Of a stretch of DNA of 26,397 nucleotides, positions 1 through 7,387 are shown in pieces. The first letter of the stretch is position 1, and each line of letters opens with the position of its first letter. The position numbers and the translations under genes were made by a program. This stretch comes from Planctomycetia bacterium (lineage in GTDB: Bacteria; Planctomycetota; Planctomycetia; Gemmatales; Gemmataceae). A model generated the notes under the pieces. The model was not told where the DNA came from, searched no databases, and saw only the letters and a list, made by a program, of their open reading frames with translations. The stretch is taken from positions 1-26,397 of the forward strand of contig SXHE01000239.1 of NCBI GenBank assembly GCA_005773755.1, read 5' to 3'.

Positions 1-791
1 AGCAGCGAGAGCGGGAACACGCGCCAGGCGTGCGGCAGTTCGCCGCGGCGCAGGTGGCGTTTGGACACTCGGTGCTCGCCGAACCGGGCGAAGGTGCGGC
101 GCAGCTCGCGCGCGGTGGTCTTGGGCGCGGTCGCCGGGTCCGGGGGCCGACGCCACCAGAGCCGCTCCAGCGGCATCAGGTACTTCTGCCAGAACGCCGA
201 GTCGTAACGGGCGGGGAACAGCGCAATGAGCTTGCCGTTGGATTTGAGAACACGATACAGTTCGTCCACGCGGGCCGGGGCCGGCTCGGTGGGGTCGTAG
301 AGCGCGTTCCACGACACCACATCGAAGCAGCCGTCGGCGAACGGCAATCGCGGGCCGTCGAGTTGGGCGAACTGGGCCGTCAGGCCGTGGCGGGCGAAGT
401 TGTCGCGCACGAGGTGCGGGTATTCTGCTGCGGTGGTGGCGACGGTCACGTTCGTTTCGGTGCGGGCGTAGCGCACCGCGTCGGTGCCCAGCCCGCACCC
501 CAGAACGAGGAGTGATTCGCCGGGATGCCGGCCGAACTCGAGGGCGCTTTCGAGCCACGCCCCGTGCTGGTGGTATCGCTTGTGCTCCAACTCGTCGAAC
601 CACGCGGCGGAAAATGGCTCACAGTCGCGGCGGCCCCGGCGTACAGTAGGCGGGCGGATCAGTTCGCGGGTCGCGGCCGTGTGCGGGTCCGGGCGCGGCA
701 GTCCCGTTCCGGCCGGTGGTGGCGTCGCGTGTTCCGACGAACCGGGCACTTCGTCGGCGAACAGCTTCAGTCTCCCGAACACGCCGTCCAT
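1..791 (-). CDS. SAM-dependent class I methyltransferase (3' end off the left edge)
   Basis: I translated this reading frame by hand; it is open from the ATG at 791-789 to the left edge, so about 263 residues are visible and the C-terminus is missing. An in-frame TGA lies a short way upstream of the ATG. About 90 residues in is the segment ESLLVLGCGLGTD, the glycine-rich SAM-binding motif I of class I methyltransferases. It is followed by a motif-III-like stretch LPFADGCFDVVSWNALYD and by ELYRVLKSNGKLIALFPA, the usual post-motif strand and helix. A Trp-rich segment ending in LWWRRPP follows. The substrate cannot be told; the fold resembles Methyltransf_11 small-molecule enzymes. It is divergent from the GTPase at 861, with only about 70 bp between the start codons, so the two promoters must be compact or overlap. 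No strong Shine-Dalgarno is visible. Confidence 0.82.
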   Translation of the reverse strand, partial: MDGVFGRLKLFADEVPGSSEHATPPPAGTGLPRPDPHTAATRELIRPPTVRRGRRDCEPFSAAWFDELEHKRYHQHGAWLESALEFGRHPGESLLVLGCGLGTDAVRYARTETNVTVATTAAEYPHLVRDNFARHGLTAQFAQLDGPRLPFADGCFDVVSWNALYDPTEPAPARVDELYRVLKSNGKLIALFPARYDSAFWQKYLMPLERLWWRRPPDPATAPKTTARELRRTFARFGEHRVSKRHLRRGELPHAWRVFPLSL

Positions 792-860
792 GATGACCGC
801 ACGCGATAACCGCGCCCGACGAGCGAATCAAGTGGAAGATGAGAACGCAGAGGACGCACC

Positions 861-2069
861 ATGAGTCGGTTGTGGGACGCGATGAAACGGACCGTGACGC
901 GCGACCCGGCCCCGCCGCCGGACCTGGACGCGACGTTCGCGGAGCTGCGCACCAAGACCCCGGCCCCGGTGTTCTGGCTGCTCGGCAAGACGCAGTCCGG
1001 TAAGACCTCCCTGATTCGCTACCTCACCGGCGCGGAAGAGGCCGCCATCGGCTCCGGGTTCCGCCCCTGCACTAAGACCTCTCGCCTGTACCAGTTCCCC
1101 ACGGCCGACGCGCCGCTACTCACCTTCCTCGACACCCGCGGCGTCGACGAGCCGGGCTACGACCCGACCGAAGACATCGCCGCGTTCGACCCGACCGCCC
1201 ACGTTGTAATCGTGACGGTGAAGGCGACCGACTTCGCGCAGGGAAACGTGCGGGCCGCGCTCGAGCGCATCCGCGCCGCGAGCCGCTCGCGCCCCGTGGT
1301 GCTGGCGGTCACGAACCTGCACGAAGCGATCCCGCGTCAGCCGCACCCGGACCCGTACCCGTTCGGCGCGCTGATCTCGAACCCGAACGCGCCGCTCCCG
1401 GGCACGGTTCCTCAGCCGTTGCGCCAGTGCATCGACGAGCACCGCCGCGCATTTACCGGGCTGTTCGACCACTGCGTCGCGATCGACCTAACCAAACCCG
1501 ACGACGGGTTCCCCGAACCGAACTATGGCGGCGAGCAACTGAAGCAGACGCTCCTCGACGTGCTCCCGGCCGCGTACCGGCAGACGCTGCTGCGCCTCAA
1601 GGAAGCGACCGACGCGCTGAAGGACGTGCACCTGCGGCACGCGCTGCCGGTCATTTTGGGGTACTCGACCGTGGCCGGGACCGCGGGCGCGGTGCCGATC
1701 CCGTTCGTCGATATGGTGATCCTGCCGGGCATTCAGGCGCGCATGGCGTACCAACTCGCTACGATCTACGGCCAGCCGATGAACCAGGAGCGGGTTAAGG
1801 AAATCGGGGCCGCGGTCGGCGTCGGGATGCTGACCCGCACGCTCGCGCGGCAGGCGGTCAAGTTCATCCCGTTCGTCGGCTCGGCAGTCGGCGCGACCGT
1901 GGCCGCGGCCAGCACCTACGCCTTCGGCCGCGCGCTGTGCTTCTACTTCTCCGCCGTGTGCGAGGGCCACGTACCCTCGGCCGACGCGCTCCGCGCGTTC
2001 TACCAGGAGCAGTACACCGCCGCTGAAAATCAGTGGAAAGAAGACCGCGCGAAGGGCGAAAAGAAGTAA
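861..2069 (+). CDS. Membrane-associated GTPase with C-terminal DUF697/YcjF-like region
   Basis: 402 aa, ATG start with a GAGG a few bases upstream. The N-terminal half is a P-loop GTPase: Walker A GKTQSGKT at residues 42-49, a plausible switch I Thr in CTKT (70-73), and G3 DTRG at 91-94. The expected G4 motif NKxD is replaced by TNLHE (151-155), so guanine specificity is uncertain. The C-terminal part (about 260-365) is hydrophobic and contains the segment VPIPFVDMVILPG and a second one KFIPFVGSAVGATVAAA. This is the pattern of DUF697/YcjF-like domains, which insert in or attach to the inner membrane. The tail is charged and Lys-rich. A second GTPase follows in the same orientation 138 bp downstream, which suggests the two act together. 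Family assignment is by motif; the biological role is unknown. Confidence 0.85.
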   Translation: MSRLWDAMKRTVTRDPAPPPDLDATFAELRTKTPAPVFWLLGKTQSGKTSLIRYLTGAEEAAIGSGFRPCTKTSRLYQFPTADAPLLTFLDTRGVDEPGYDPTEDIAAFDPTAHVVIVTVKATDFAQGNVRAALERIRAASRSRPVVLAVTNLHEAIPRQPHPDPYPFGALISNPNAPLPGTVPQPLRQCIDEHRRAFTGLFDHCVAIDLTKPDDGFPEPNYGGEQLKQTLLDVLPAAYRQTLLRLKEATDALKDVHLRHALPVILGYSTVAGTAGAVPIPFVDMVILPGIQARMAYQLATIYGQPMNQERVKEIGAAVGVGMLTRTLARQAVKFIPFVGSAVGATVAAASTYAFGRALCFYFSAVCEGHVPSADALRAFYQEQYTAAENQWKEDRAKGEKK

Positions 2070-2083
2070 GCCGCCCGCGGGAG

Positions 2084-2186
2084 AACCCAGGGCGGTGCCC
2101 TGGGCTGAGGAAGCGCAGGCCTTCAGCCTGCTGACCCTCAGCCCCGAAGGGGCGCGATTCCTCAACCCAGGGCACCGCCCTGGGTT
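2084..2186. repeat. Nested palindromic intergenic repeat (REP/MITE-like, 103 bp)
   Basis: The outer arms at 2084-2104 and 2166-2186 are perfect 21-bp reverse complements. Each arm is itself a hairpin (CCCAGGGC, GGT, GCCCTGGG). Inside them, TGAGGAA (2106-2112) pairs with TTCCTCA (2158-2164). The core holds two more hairpins, CAGGC/GCCTG (2116-2130) and GCCCC/GGGGC (2141-2153). The element can therefore fold as one long cruciform or as several small stem-loops. It fills most of the gap between the two GTPase genes and contains no ORF. From memory, similar CCCAGGGC palindromes recur between genes in planctomycete genomes; this window holds only one copy, so dispersal is inferred. It could terminate, attenuate or stabilise the GTPase transcript. 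Confidence 0.8.
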
Positions 2187-2207
2187 CCATTCACCGAGCC
2201 TTCGCAC

Positions 2208-3797
2208 ATGACCCGCCTTCGCATCGCGCTCGTCGTCACGTTCTTTCTCGCCCCGTTTCTGTTCGTGATGGGCGCGGGCGGATACCACCTGTGGAAGACC
2301 GGGTGGATGGTGTGGGCGTGGATTCCGATGTTCGTGTGCCTCGTCCTCGCGTACTTCCTCGCGTGGCGGTGGACCCGGCGCGGCAGCCTGCCCGCCCCCG
2401 ACCCCACGCCGCCCGACTACTGGACCGAGCGCGACAAGCTGGCGTTCGCAAAAGTCGAAGAGAAGGCCAAGTCGTTCGAGAAGATCACCACCGAGCAGAT
2501 CGAAGACCCGAAGCACTACTCGGAACTGGCTCTCGACCTCGCGAAGCAGGTGGCCGAGCAGTACAACCCCGGCGCGACCGACCCGTTCGAGCACCTGACG
2601 CTGCCCGAAGTGCTCACCTGCATCGAACTGGCCGCCGCGGACCTCGACGAACTCGTTCGCAAGTACGTTCCCGGCTCGCACCTGATCCGCATTCGCGACA
2701 TGAAACGGGCGCGCAAGGCCGTGAACACCTACAAGACCGCGATGAACGTGTACTGGGCCGGGGCCGCCATCTTCGACCCGGTTCAAACGGGTCTGCGGTA
2801 TCTGGCGTCGCGGTCCGCGCTCGGCGGCCTGATGTCGCGCATCCAGGACAACGTGATCCTCTGGTTCCACACTCAGTTCGTTCACCTGTTGGGCCGCTAC
2901 TTGGTGGAGCTGAACAGCGGGCGGCTGAAAGTGGGCGCGAAGCGGTATCGCGAGTTGCTCGCGCAGCACCAAGCGCCGCCGGTGGACGACCCGGCCGCGC
3001 GGCCCGAACCGACGCCGGAAGCGGTGGGCGAAGCGGCCGTGACCACCACAGCAGCCACTGCGATTGGGCCGAAGGCGATCACCCTGAGCGTGCTCGGTTC
3101 GGTCAAGGCCGGCAAGTCGAGCCTCGTGAATGTGCTACTGGGCCGCGGCGGCGCGACCGTGGACCGCTTGCCCGTCACCGCCGGCGTTCGCTACGACTAC
3201 AAACTTTCGGGCAATCAGCCGGTCAGCATCCTCGATACGACCGGCTACGGTCAGAACGGGCCGAGCGACCCGGACTTCACCGCTGCGGTCGAAGCCTCGC
3301 GCGACGCCGACCTGATCGTGCTCGTCACCCACGCGACTAACCCCGGCCGGCAGGACGACGTGAACCTGCTGGACCGCCTGCGGGCGTGGTTCGTCGCCAA
3401 GCCGCACCTGAAGATGCCTCCGGTCGTGGTCGCGGTTTCGCACATCGACCTACTCAGCCCGAAGGCCGAGTGGTCCCCGCCATACGATTGGAGGACCGGC
3501 ATGCGGCCGAAGGAACAGAACATCCGCGAGTGCGTGACCGTGGTGAAGGAGCAAGTGGGCGAGCGCGCCACGGACGTGGTGCCGATCTGCGCGCGCGACG
3601 GTGAGCGCACCGGCATCGCGGAGGATTTGATCCCGGCGCTGGTGTCGCACCTGGATCACGCCCGCGGCACGGCCGTGCTGAAAGCGTTAGACGCCGAAGC
3701 CGTCGACGGGAAGTACGGCAAGATCGGCGAGCAAGTCGTCGAGAGCGGAAAGGCGGTTTGGGGCCTGTTGAAAGAGGCGTTCAAGGGGAAGAAGTAG
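2208..3797 (+). CDS. Membrane-anchored GTPase, long N-terminal extension
   Basis: 529 aa. Two N-terminal transmembrane helices (about 6-22 and 33-52) are followed by a largely helical, charged linker domain (about 75-255) and a Pro/Ala-rich spacer (256-285). A C-terminal GTPase domain comes last: Walker A GSVKAGKSS at 297-305, G3 DTTG at 343-346, and SHID at 411-414 in place of NKxD. The end is Lys-rich. The layout (TM hairpin, helical domain, Era-like G domain) resembles large bacterial membrane GTPases that sit near YcjF/DUF697 proteins. It lies downstream of such a protein on the same strand, with the palindromic repeat at 2084-2186 in between. No good Shine-Dalgarno precedes the ATG, so its translation may depend on the upstream gene. 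Function unknown. Confidence 0.85.
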   Translation: MTRLRIALVVTFFLAPFLFVMGAGGYHLWKTGWMVWAWIPMFVCLVLAYFLAWRWTRRGSLPAPDPTPPDYWTERDKLAFAKVEEKAKSFEKITTEQIEDPKHYSELALDLAKQVAEQYNPGATDPFEHLTLPEVLTCIELAAADLDELVRKYVPGSHLIRIRDMKRARKAVNTYKTAMNVYWAGAAIFDPVQTGLRYLASRSALGGLMSRIQDNVILWFHTQFVHLLGRYLVELNSGRLKVGAKRYRELLAQHQAPPVDDPAARPEPTPEAVGEAAVTTTAATAIGPKAITLSVLGSVKAGKSSLVNVLLGRGGATVDRLPVTAGVRYDYKLSGNQPVSILDTTGYGQNGPSDPDFTAAVEASRDADLIVLVTHATNPGRQDDVNLLDRLRAWFVAKPHLKMPPVVVAVSHIDLLSPKAEWSPPYDWRTGMRPKEQNIRECVTVVKEQVGERATDVVPICARDGERTGIAEDLIPALVSHLDHARGTAVLKALDAEAVDGKYGKIGEQVVESGKAVWGLLKEAFKGKK

Positions 3798-3808
3798 GGG
3801 AAGGCGCA

Positions 3809-3840
3809 GCGCTCGTTAGCCGCAAGCCGCGGGTGAGCGC
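3809..3840 (+). terminator. Hairpin after the GTPase pair, possible terminator or repeat
   Basis: GCGCTC (3809-3814) is complementary to GAGCGC (3835-3840), enclosing a 20-nt GC-rich loop that can pair weakly with itself. It starts 12 nt after the stop of the second GTPase. There is no T-tract, so a classical intrinsic terminator is not demonstrated. It may instead be a small dispersed palindrome. Confidence 0.35.
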
Positions 3841-3914
3841 GCAGCAACCTGGTGCATCGGCGCGGTACTTGGGTACGATGAGGCGACTTCGCTTCCTCCT
3901 CACCGGGCCGCGCC

Positions 3915-5027
3915 ATGTCGGATACCACCCCCACCCGCCGCGACTTCCTCCGCGCCACGGCCGCCGGTGCCGCCGGTCTTGCCCTCGCGGGCACGGCGAC
4001 CGCACGATCTTCGCTCTCACTGGGCAAAGCGAAGAGTTGCATCTTCATCAACATGGTGGGCGGGCCGGCACACCTCGACACCTTCGACCCGAAGCCGAAC
4101 GCGCCCTCCGACATGCGCGGCCCGTTCGCGCCGATCCAGACCAACGTGCCCGGCATCCACCTGTCCGAACTCTTCCCCAAGCTGGCGAAGCACGCGGACA
4201 AGTTCAGCCTGATCCGCTCGATGCACCACGACGCCCCGCCGGTCCACGAGTGCGGGTTCCAACTGCTCAACACCGGCCGCCTCTTCCGCGACGGCCCCGA
4301 CTGGCCGAGCGTGGGCGCGGTGATGAGTTGCTTGAACAACAAGCCGTACTGCGTGATCCCAACGCTCGACGTGCAGACCGGTGTGAACGTCAGTCGCGGC
4401 TTTACGAACGCACACCTCAAACGCGAACCGTGGGTCTGGCGCGGGGGTGGCCCCGACGCGATGGCCGGTTCGAGCTTTGCGAACTACGGGTACTCAGACT
4501 TTGGAAAGAACTGTGCTTGGGCGTCGCTGACCTCTCGACTGGGCAATGTCTTCCTCACCGTCAACCAGTTCTCCACCGTGTTCGATGCGCCGTCGTGGGA
4601 TTGCCACGCGGCCGGCGGGTCGCTCAACACCACGCTGAACGACATCCGCGACACGGTCGCGCCGAGCTTCGACACCGCGTTTGCGGCGCTGTTGACCGAT
4701 CTCGACGCGCGCGGGCTGCTCGAAAGCACGCTCGTGGTGGCGACGGGCGAGTTCGGGCGCACGCCGAAGCTGAACAGCAACGGCGGGCGCGACCACTGGG
4801 CCGGGTGCTGGACAACGCTCGTCGCCGGCGGCGGCACGAAGGGCGGACAGGTGATCGGCCGCTCGGACGCGACCGGCAGCGAACCGGCGGACCGGCCCGT
4901 TTCGCCGCAGGAACTCGTCGGCAGCATCTTCCACGCGCTCGGCGTGTCGCACAACGCGACGATCCCCGGTCCCGACGGAGCTCCGGTCGCGGTGTACCCT
5001 GCGGCCCCGGTCGCGGAGCTGTTCTGA
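3915..5027 (+). CDS. DUF1501 family secreted protein (Tat-exported, sulfatase-like fold)
   Basis: 370 aa. The N-terminus carries a twin-arginine signal (TRRDFLR at residues 7-13, then an Ala/Gly-rich hydrophobic stretch ending near ATARS), which predicts export of a folded protein across the inner membrane. The mature part opens with CIFINMVGGPAHLDTFDPKP, the hallmark start of DUF1501, and ends with GEFGRTPKLN, a GGRDHW segment and a GGQVIGRSD-type segment, also typical. DUF1501 belongs to the alkaline-phosphatase/sulfatase superfamily, but its substrate is unknown. Both ends of the family are present, so it appears complete although short; many planctomycete members are longer by my recollection. 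DUF1501 genes are often paired with DUF1549/DUF1553 cytochrome-type genes, and none is seen here. The hydrolase at 5078 follows after 50 nt. Confidence 0.88.
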   Translation: MSDTTPTRRDFLRATAAGAAGLALAGTATARSSLSLGKAKSCIFINMVGGPAHLDTFDPKPNAPSDMRGPFAPIQTNVPGIHLSELFPKLAKHADKFSLIRSMHHDAPPVHECGFQLLNTGRLFRDGPDWPSVGAVMSCLNNKPYCVIPTLDVQTGVNVSRGFTNAHLKREPWVWRGGGPDAMAGSSFANYGYSDFGKNCAWASLTSRLGNVFLTVNQFSTVFDAPSWDCHAAGGSLNTTLNDIRDTVAPSFDTAFAALLTDLDARGLLESTLVVATGEFGRTPKLNSNGGRDHWAGCWTTLVAGGGTKGGQVIGRSDATGSEPADRPVSPQELVGSIFHALGVSHNATIPGPDGAPVAVYPAAPVAELF

Positions 5028-5032
5028 GGTCG

Positions 5033-5151
5033 GAAGAGTTCACCACAAAGGCACAAAGAACACAAAGGGAAGAAGCTATGAATCGGTCTTCAACTCTCCT
5101 GTCGGCCGTTGTCTCTCTCTGTGTTCTCTGTGCCTTTGTGGTGAACTCTTC
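5033..5151. repeat. Large inverted repeat embracing the start of the hydrolase gene
   Basis: The arms 5033-5055 and 5129-5151 are perfect 23-bp reverse complements. The homology continues inward to 5070 and 5114 with three further mismatches, all transitions. The left arm has the theme TTCACCACAAAGGCACA; the right arm is its complement and is translated as part of the downstream signal peptide. This theme (translating as FTTKAQRTQ or SLCVLCAFVV) is familiar to me as a dispersed intergenic repeat in planctomycetes and some other environmental bacteria, but only this copy is in the window. The loop (5071-5113) holds the start codon at 5078. Confidence 0.85.
5065..5070 (+). promoter_or_regulatory. 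Shine-Dalgarno of the hydrolase, inside the repeat arm
   Basis: AAGGGA lies 7 nt before the ATG at 5078 and is the only ribosome-binding-like sequence near it, so it decides the start. It forms the inner end of the left arm of the 5033-5151 inverted repeat. If the mRNA hairpin forms, the site would be paired or partly paired. Confidence 0.55.
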
Positions 5152-7384
5152 GTCGGCCGAGCCGCTACCGAACACCAAAGCCCTGACCATCGACGGCAAC
5201 ATCTCCACGAAGCAAGTAGAGGGGATGCACAAGTACCTGGACCGCGAGTTGGCCGCCGCTGCCAAAGCGCGCGACGCGGCGTGGACGAAACTCGACGCCG
5301 CCAAGCACCGCGACGGCCTCAAGAAGGTGCTCGGCGTCGTCGACGCGCGGCTCGCGCCGCGCATGGAGTACATCAGCGGGCCGGGCGAACCCGCGGCCAT
5401 CGCGGAGTGCAAAGCGTTTACGGTGTACGCGGTGCGCTGGAGCGTGCTGCCCGGCATCGACGGCGAAGGGCTGTTGCTCGAACCGAAGGAGAAGGTGAAG
5501 GCGAACGTCGTCGCGATTCCCGACGCGCTCTGGACACCGGAGCAGATCGCCGGGCTGACGAAGGACGAGAAACTGGCCTTCGCGCAGCGGCTCGCCGAAC
5601 ACGGCTGCCGAGTCGTGGTGCCGGTGCTCATCGACCGCAACGACAACCTTTCCGGTAGCGAGAAGCTGAAGCGCGCGACCAACCTTCCACACCGCGAGTT
5701 CGTTCACCGCATGGCCTACCAGATGGGCCGCACGCTCGTCGGCTACGAGGTGCAGAAGGTGCTGGCGGCGGTCGATTGGTTCCACACGCAGGACAACAAA
5801 CTCCCGGTCGGCGTGATGGGCGTGGGCGAGGGCGGGCGCGTGGCGCTGTACGCCGCGGCGCTCGACCCGCGGGTGAAGGCGCTACACGTCGCGTGTGCGT
5901 TCGGCCCGCGCGAAACCGTTCACGACGAGCCGCTCGACCGCAACCTGTGGAACGGAGTCCTCACCTACGGCGACGCGGAGGTCGCGTCGCTGGTCGCGGG
6001 GGCGCGCGACGTGCTGAATCGCGTGACCGTTTACCCGCGGCCGAACATGCCGGAGAAGAAGGGGACGGAGAGCGCGTGGCCGGAGTGGGTCGGGCCGAAC
6101 ACGAAGGTGAGCCGGCAGGCCGCGCCCGGCGGCATCAAGGCCGTATCCGCCGACGACGCGGCGCGCGAACTGAAGCGTTACGGCGCGCTCCTCCCGAACA
6201 CCGGTCCGCGGTTCGGCATGGTCAACGCCCTCGACAACGCCTACGGCTTCCGCGATCTGCTACACACGCTCTCTGGCGACGGGTTCGCCGTGCCCGAAGA
6301 GCTGATGAACGCCGTGGCCGACAAGCGCAAGAACTTCGACCCGGCGGCGCGGCACAAGCGGCAATTCGATCAGCTCGTTGCATACACGCAGAAACTGTGG
6401 CGCGACAGCGAGGCCGTGCGCAAAGCGTTCTGGGCGAAGGCCGACGCCAGTTCGCCCGCGGCGTGGGAGAAGTCGTGCGACGCGCTCCGCGAGTACTTCC
6501 ACAGTGAGGTGATCGGTAAGCTGCCCGAACCCACGATCCCGCTCAACCCGCGCACGCGCCAGGTGTACGACGAGAAGACGTTCACCGGCTACGAGGTCGT
6601 ACTCGACTGCTACGAGGACGTGTTCGCCTATGGCATCCTCCTGCTGCCCAAAGACCTGAAGCCGGGCGAGAAGCGGCCGGTGGTTGTGTGCCAACACGGG
6701 TTGGAAGGGACGCCGCGTGACACCAACGAAGTCGAGAAGCGCCCGGTGTACAACCACTTCTCGCGCCGGCTCGTCGAGCTCGGCTACATCGTGTACGCCC
6801 CGCAGAACCCGTACTACGGCCGGAACGACTTCCGCCAGCTTCAACGCAAGGCCAACCCGCTGAAGCTGTCGCTGTTCAGCTTCATCAACCGGCAGCACCA
6901 GCGCAGCATCGACTGGCTCGAAACGCTGCCCAACGTGGACCCAAAGAAGATCGCGTTCTACGGCCTCAGCTACGGCGGAAAGACCGCGATGCGCGTACCG
7001 GCCGTCGAGAAGCGGTACTGCCTGAGCATCTGCTCCGGCGACTTCAACGAGTGGATCGGCAAGAACGTGTCGGTCGATCTAGACCGCTCGTACATGTGGA
7101 CCGGCGAGTACGAGATGTACGAGTTCGATCTGGGCAACACCTTCAACTACGCGGAGATGGCGTACCTGCTCGCCCCGCGGCCGTTCATGGTGGAGCGCGG
7201 CCACGACGACGGCGTGGGCATCGACGAGATGGTGGCCTACGAGTTCGCGAAGGTGCGCTACCTGTACGCGAACCGACTCAAGATTCCCGACCGCACCACA
7301 ATCGAGTGGTTCGTCGGCGGCCACCAGATCAACGCGAAGGAGACGTTCGCGTTCCTAAAGAAGAACCTGGATTACCCTAAGTGA
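5078..7384 (+). CDS. Secreted tandem alpha/beta hydrolase (acetyl-xylan-esterase/dienelactone-hydrolase-like)
   Basis: 768 aa from the ATG at 5078. The frame is open far upstream to 3758, but that part is antisense-like shadow over DUF1501. A signal peptide is visible (hydrophobic residues 7-22, likely cleavage near SSA-E at 27/28). Two alpha/beta-hydrolase-like domains follow. In the first (about 90-400) the nucleophile elbow reads MGVGEGG, with Glu251 where Ser is expected, so this half is probably not catalytic by the usual mechanism. In the second (about 470-768) the elbow is YGLSYGG with Ser631. Candidate acid residues lie in ERGHDDG (Asp710/711) and the candidate His is His749 in GGHQIN, so this half looks active. 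Esters of plant or microbial polysaccharides are a plausible substrate, by analogy only. The right arm of an inverted repeat encodes residues 13-25. Confidence 0.85.
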   Translation: MNRSSTLLSAVVSLCVLCAFVVNSSSAEPLPNTKALTIDGNISTKQVEGMHKYLDRELAAAAKARDAAWTKLDAAKHRDGLKKVLGVVDARLAPRMEYISGPGEPAAIAECKAFTVYAVRWSVLPGIDGEGLLLEPKEKVKANVVAIPDALWTPEQIAGLTKDEKLAFAQRLAEHGCRVVVPVLIDRNDNLSGSEKLKRATNLPHREFVHRMAYQMGRTLVGYEVQKVLAAVDWFHTQDNKLPVGVMGVGEGGRVALYAAALDPRVKALHVACAFGPRETVHDEPLDRNLWNGVLTYGDAEVASLVAGARDVLNRVTVYPRPNMPEKKGTESAWPEWVGPNTKVSRQAAPGGIKAVSADDAARELKRYGALLPNTGPRFGMVNALDNAYGFRDLLHTLSGDGFAVPEELMNAVADKRKNFDPAARHKRQFDQLVAYTQKLWRDSEAVRKAFWAKADASSPAAWEKSCDALREYFHSEVIGKLPEPTIPLNPRTRQVYDEKTFTGYEVVLDCYEDVFAYGILLLPKDLKPGEKRPVVVCQHGLEGTPRDTNEVEKRPVYNHFSRRLVELGYIVYAPQNPYYGRNDFRQLQRKANPLKLSLFSFINRQHQRSIDWLETLPNVDPKKIAFYGLSYGGKTAMRVPAVEKRYCLSICSGDFNEWIGKNVSVDLDRSYMWTGEYEMYEFDLGNTFNYAEMAYLLAPRPFMVERGHDDGVGIDEMVAYEFAKVRYLYANRLKIPDRTTIEWFVGGHQINAKETFAFLKKNLDYPK

Positions 7385-7387
7385 TCG

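Noticed and set aside
1488..2972. 494-codon minus-strand open frame over the two GTPase genes
   Set aside because: It is antisense to two genes with clear GTPase motifs, has Arg/Pro/His-rich composition typical of high-GC shadow frames, and runs across the palindromic repeat.
3758..5077. Long N-terminal extension of the hydrolase frame
   Set aside because: It overlaps the DUF1501 gene in another frame, is Arg-rich, and the real start with signal peptide and ribosome site is at 5078.
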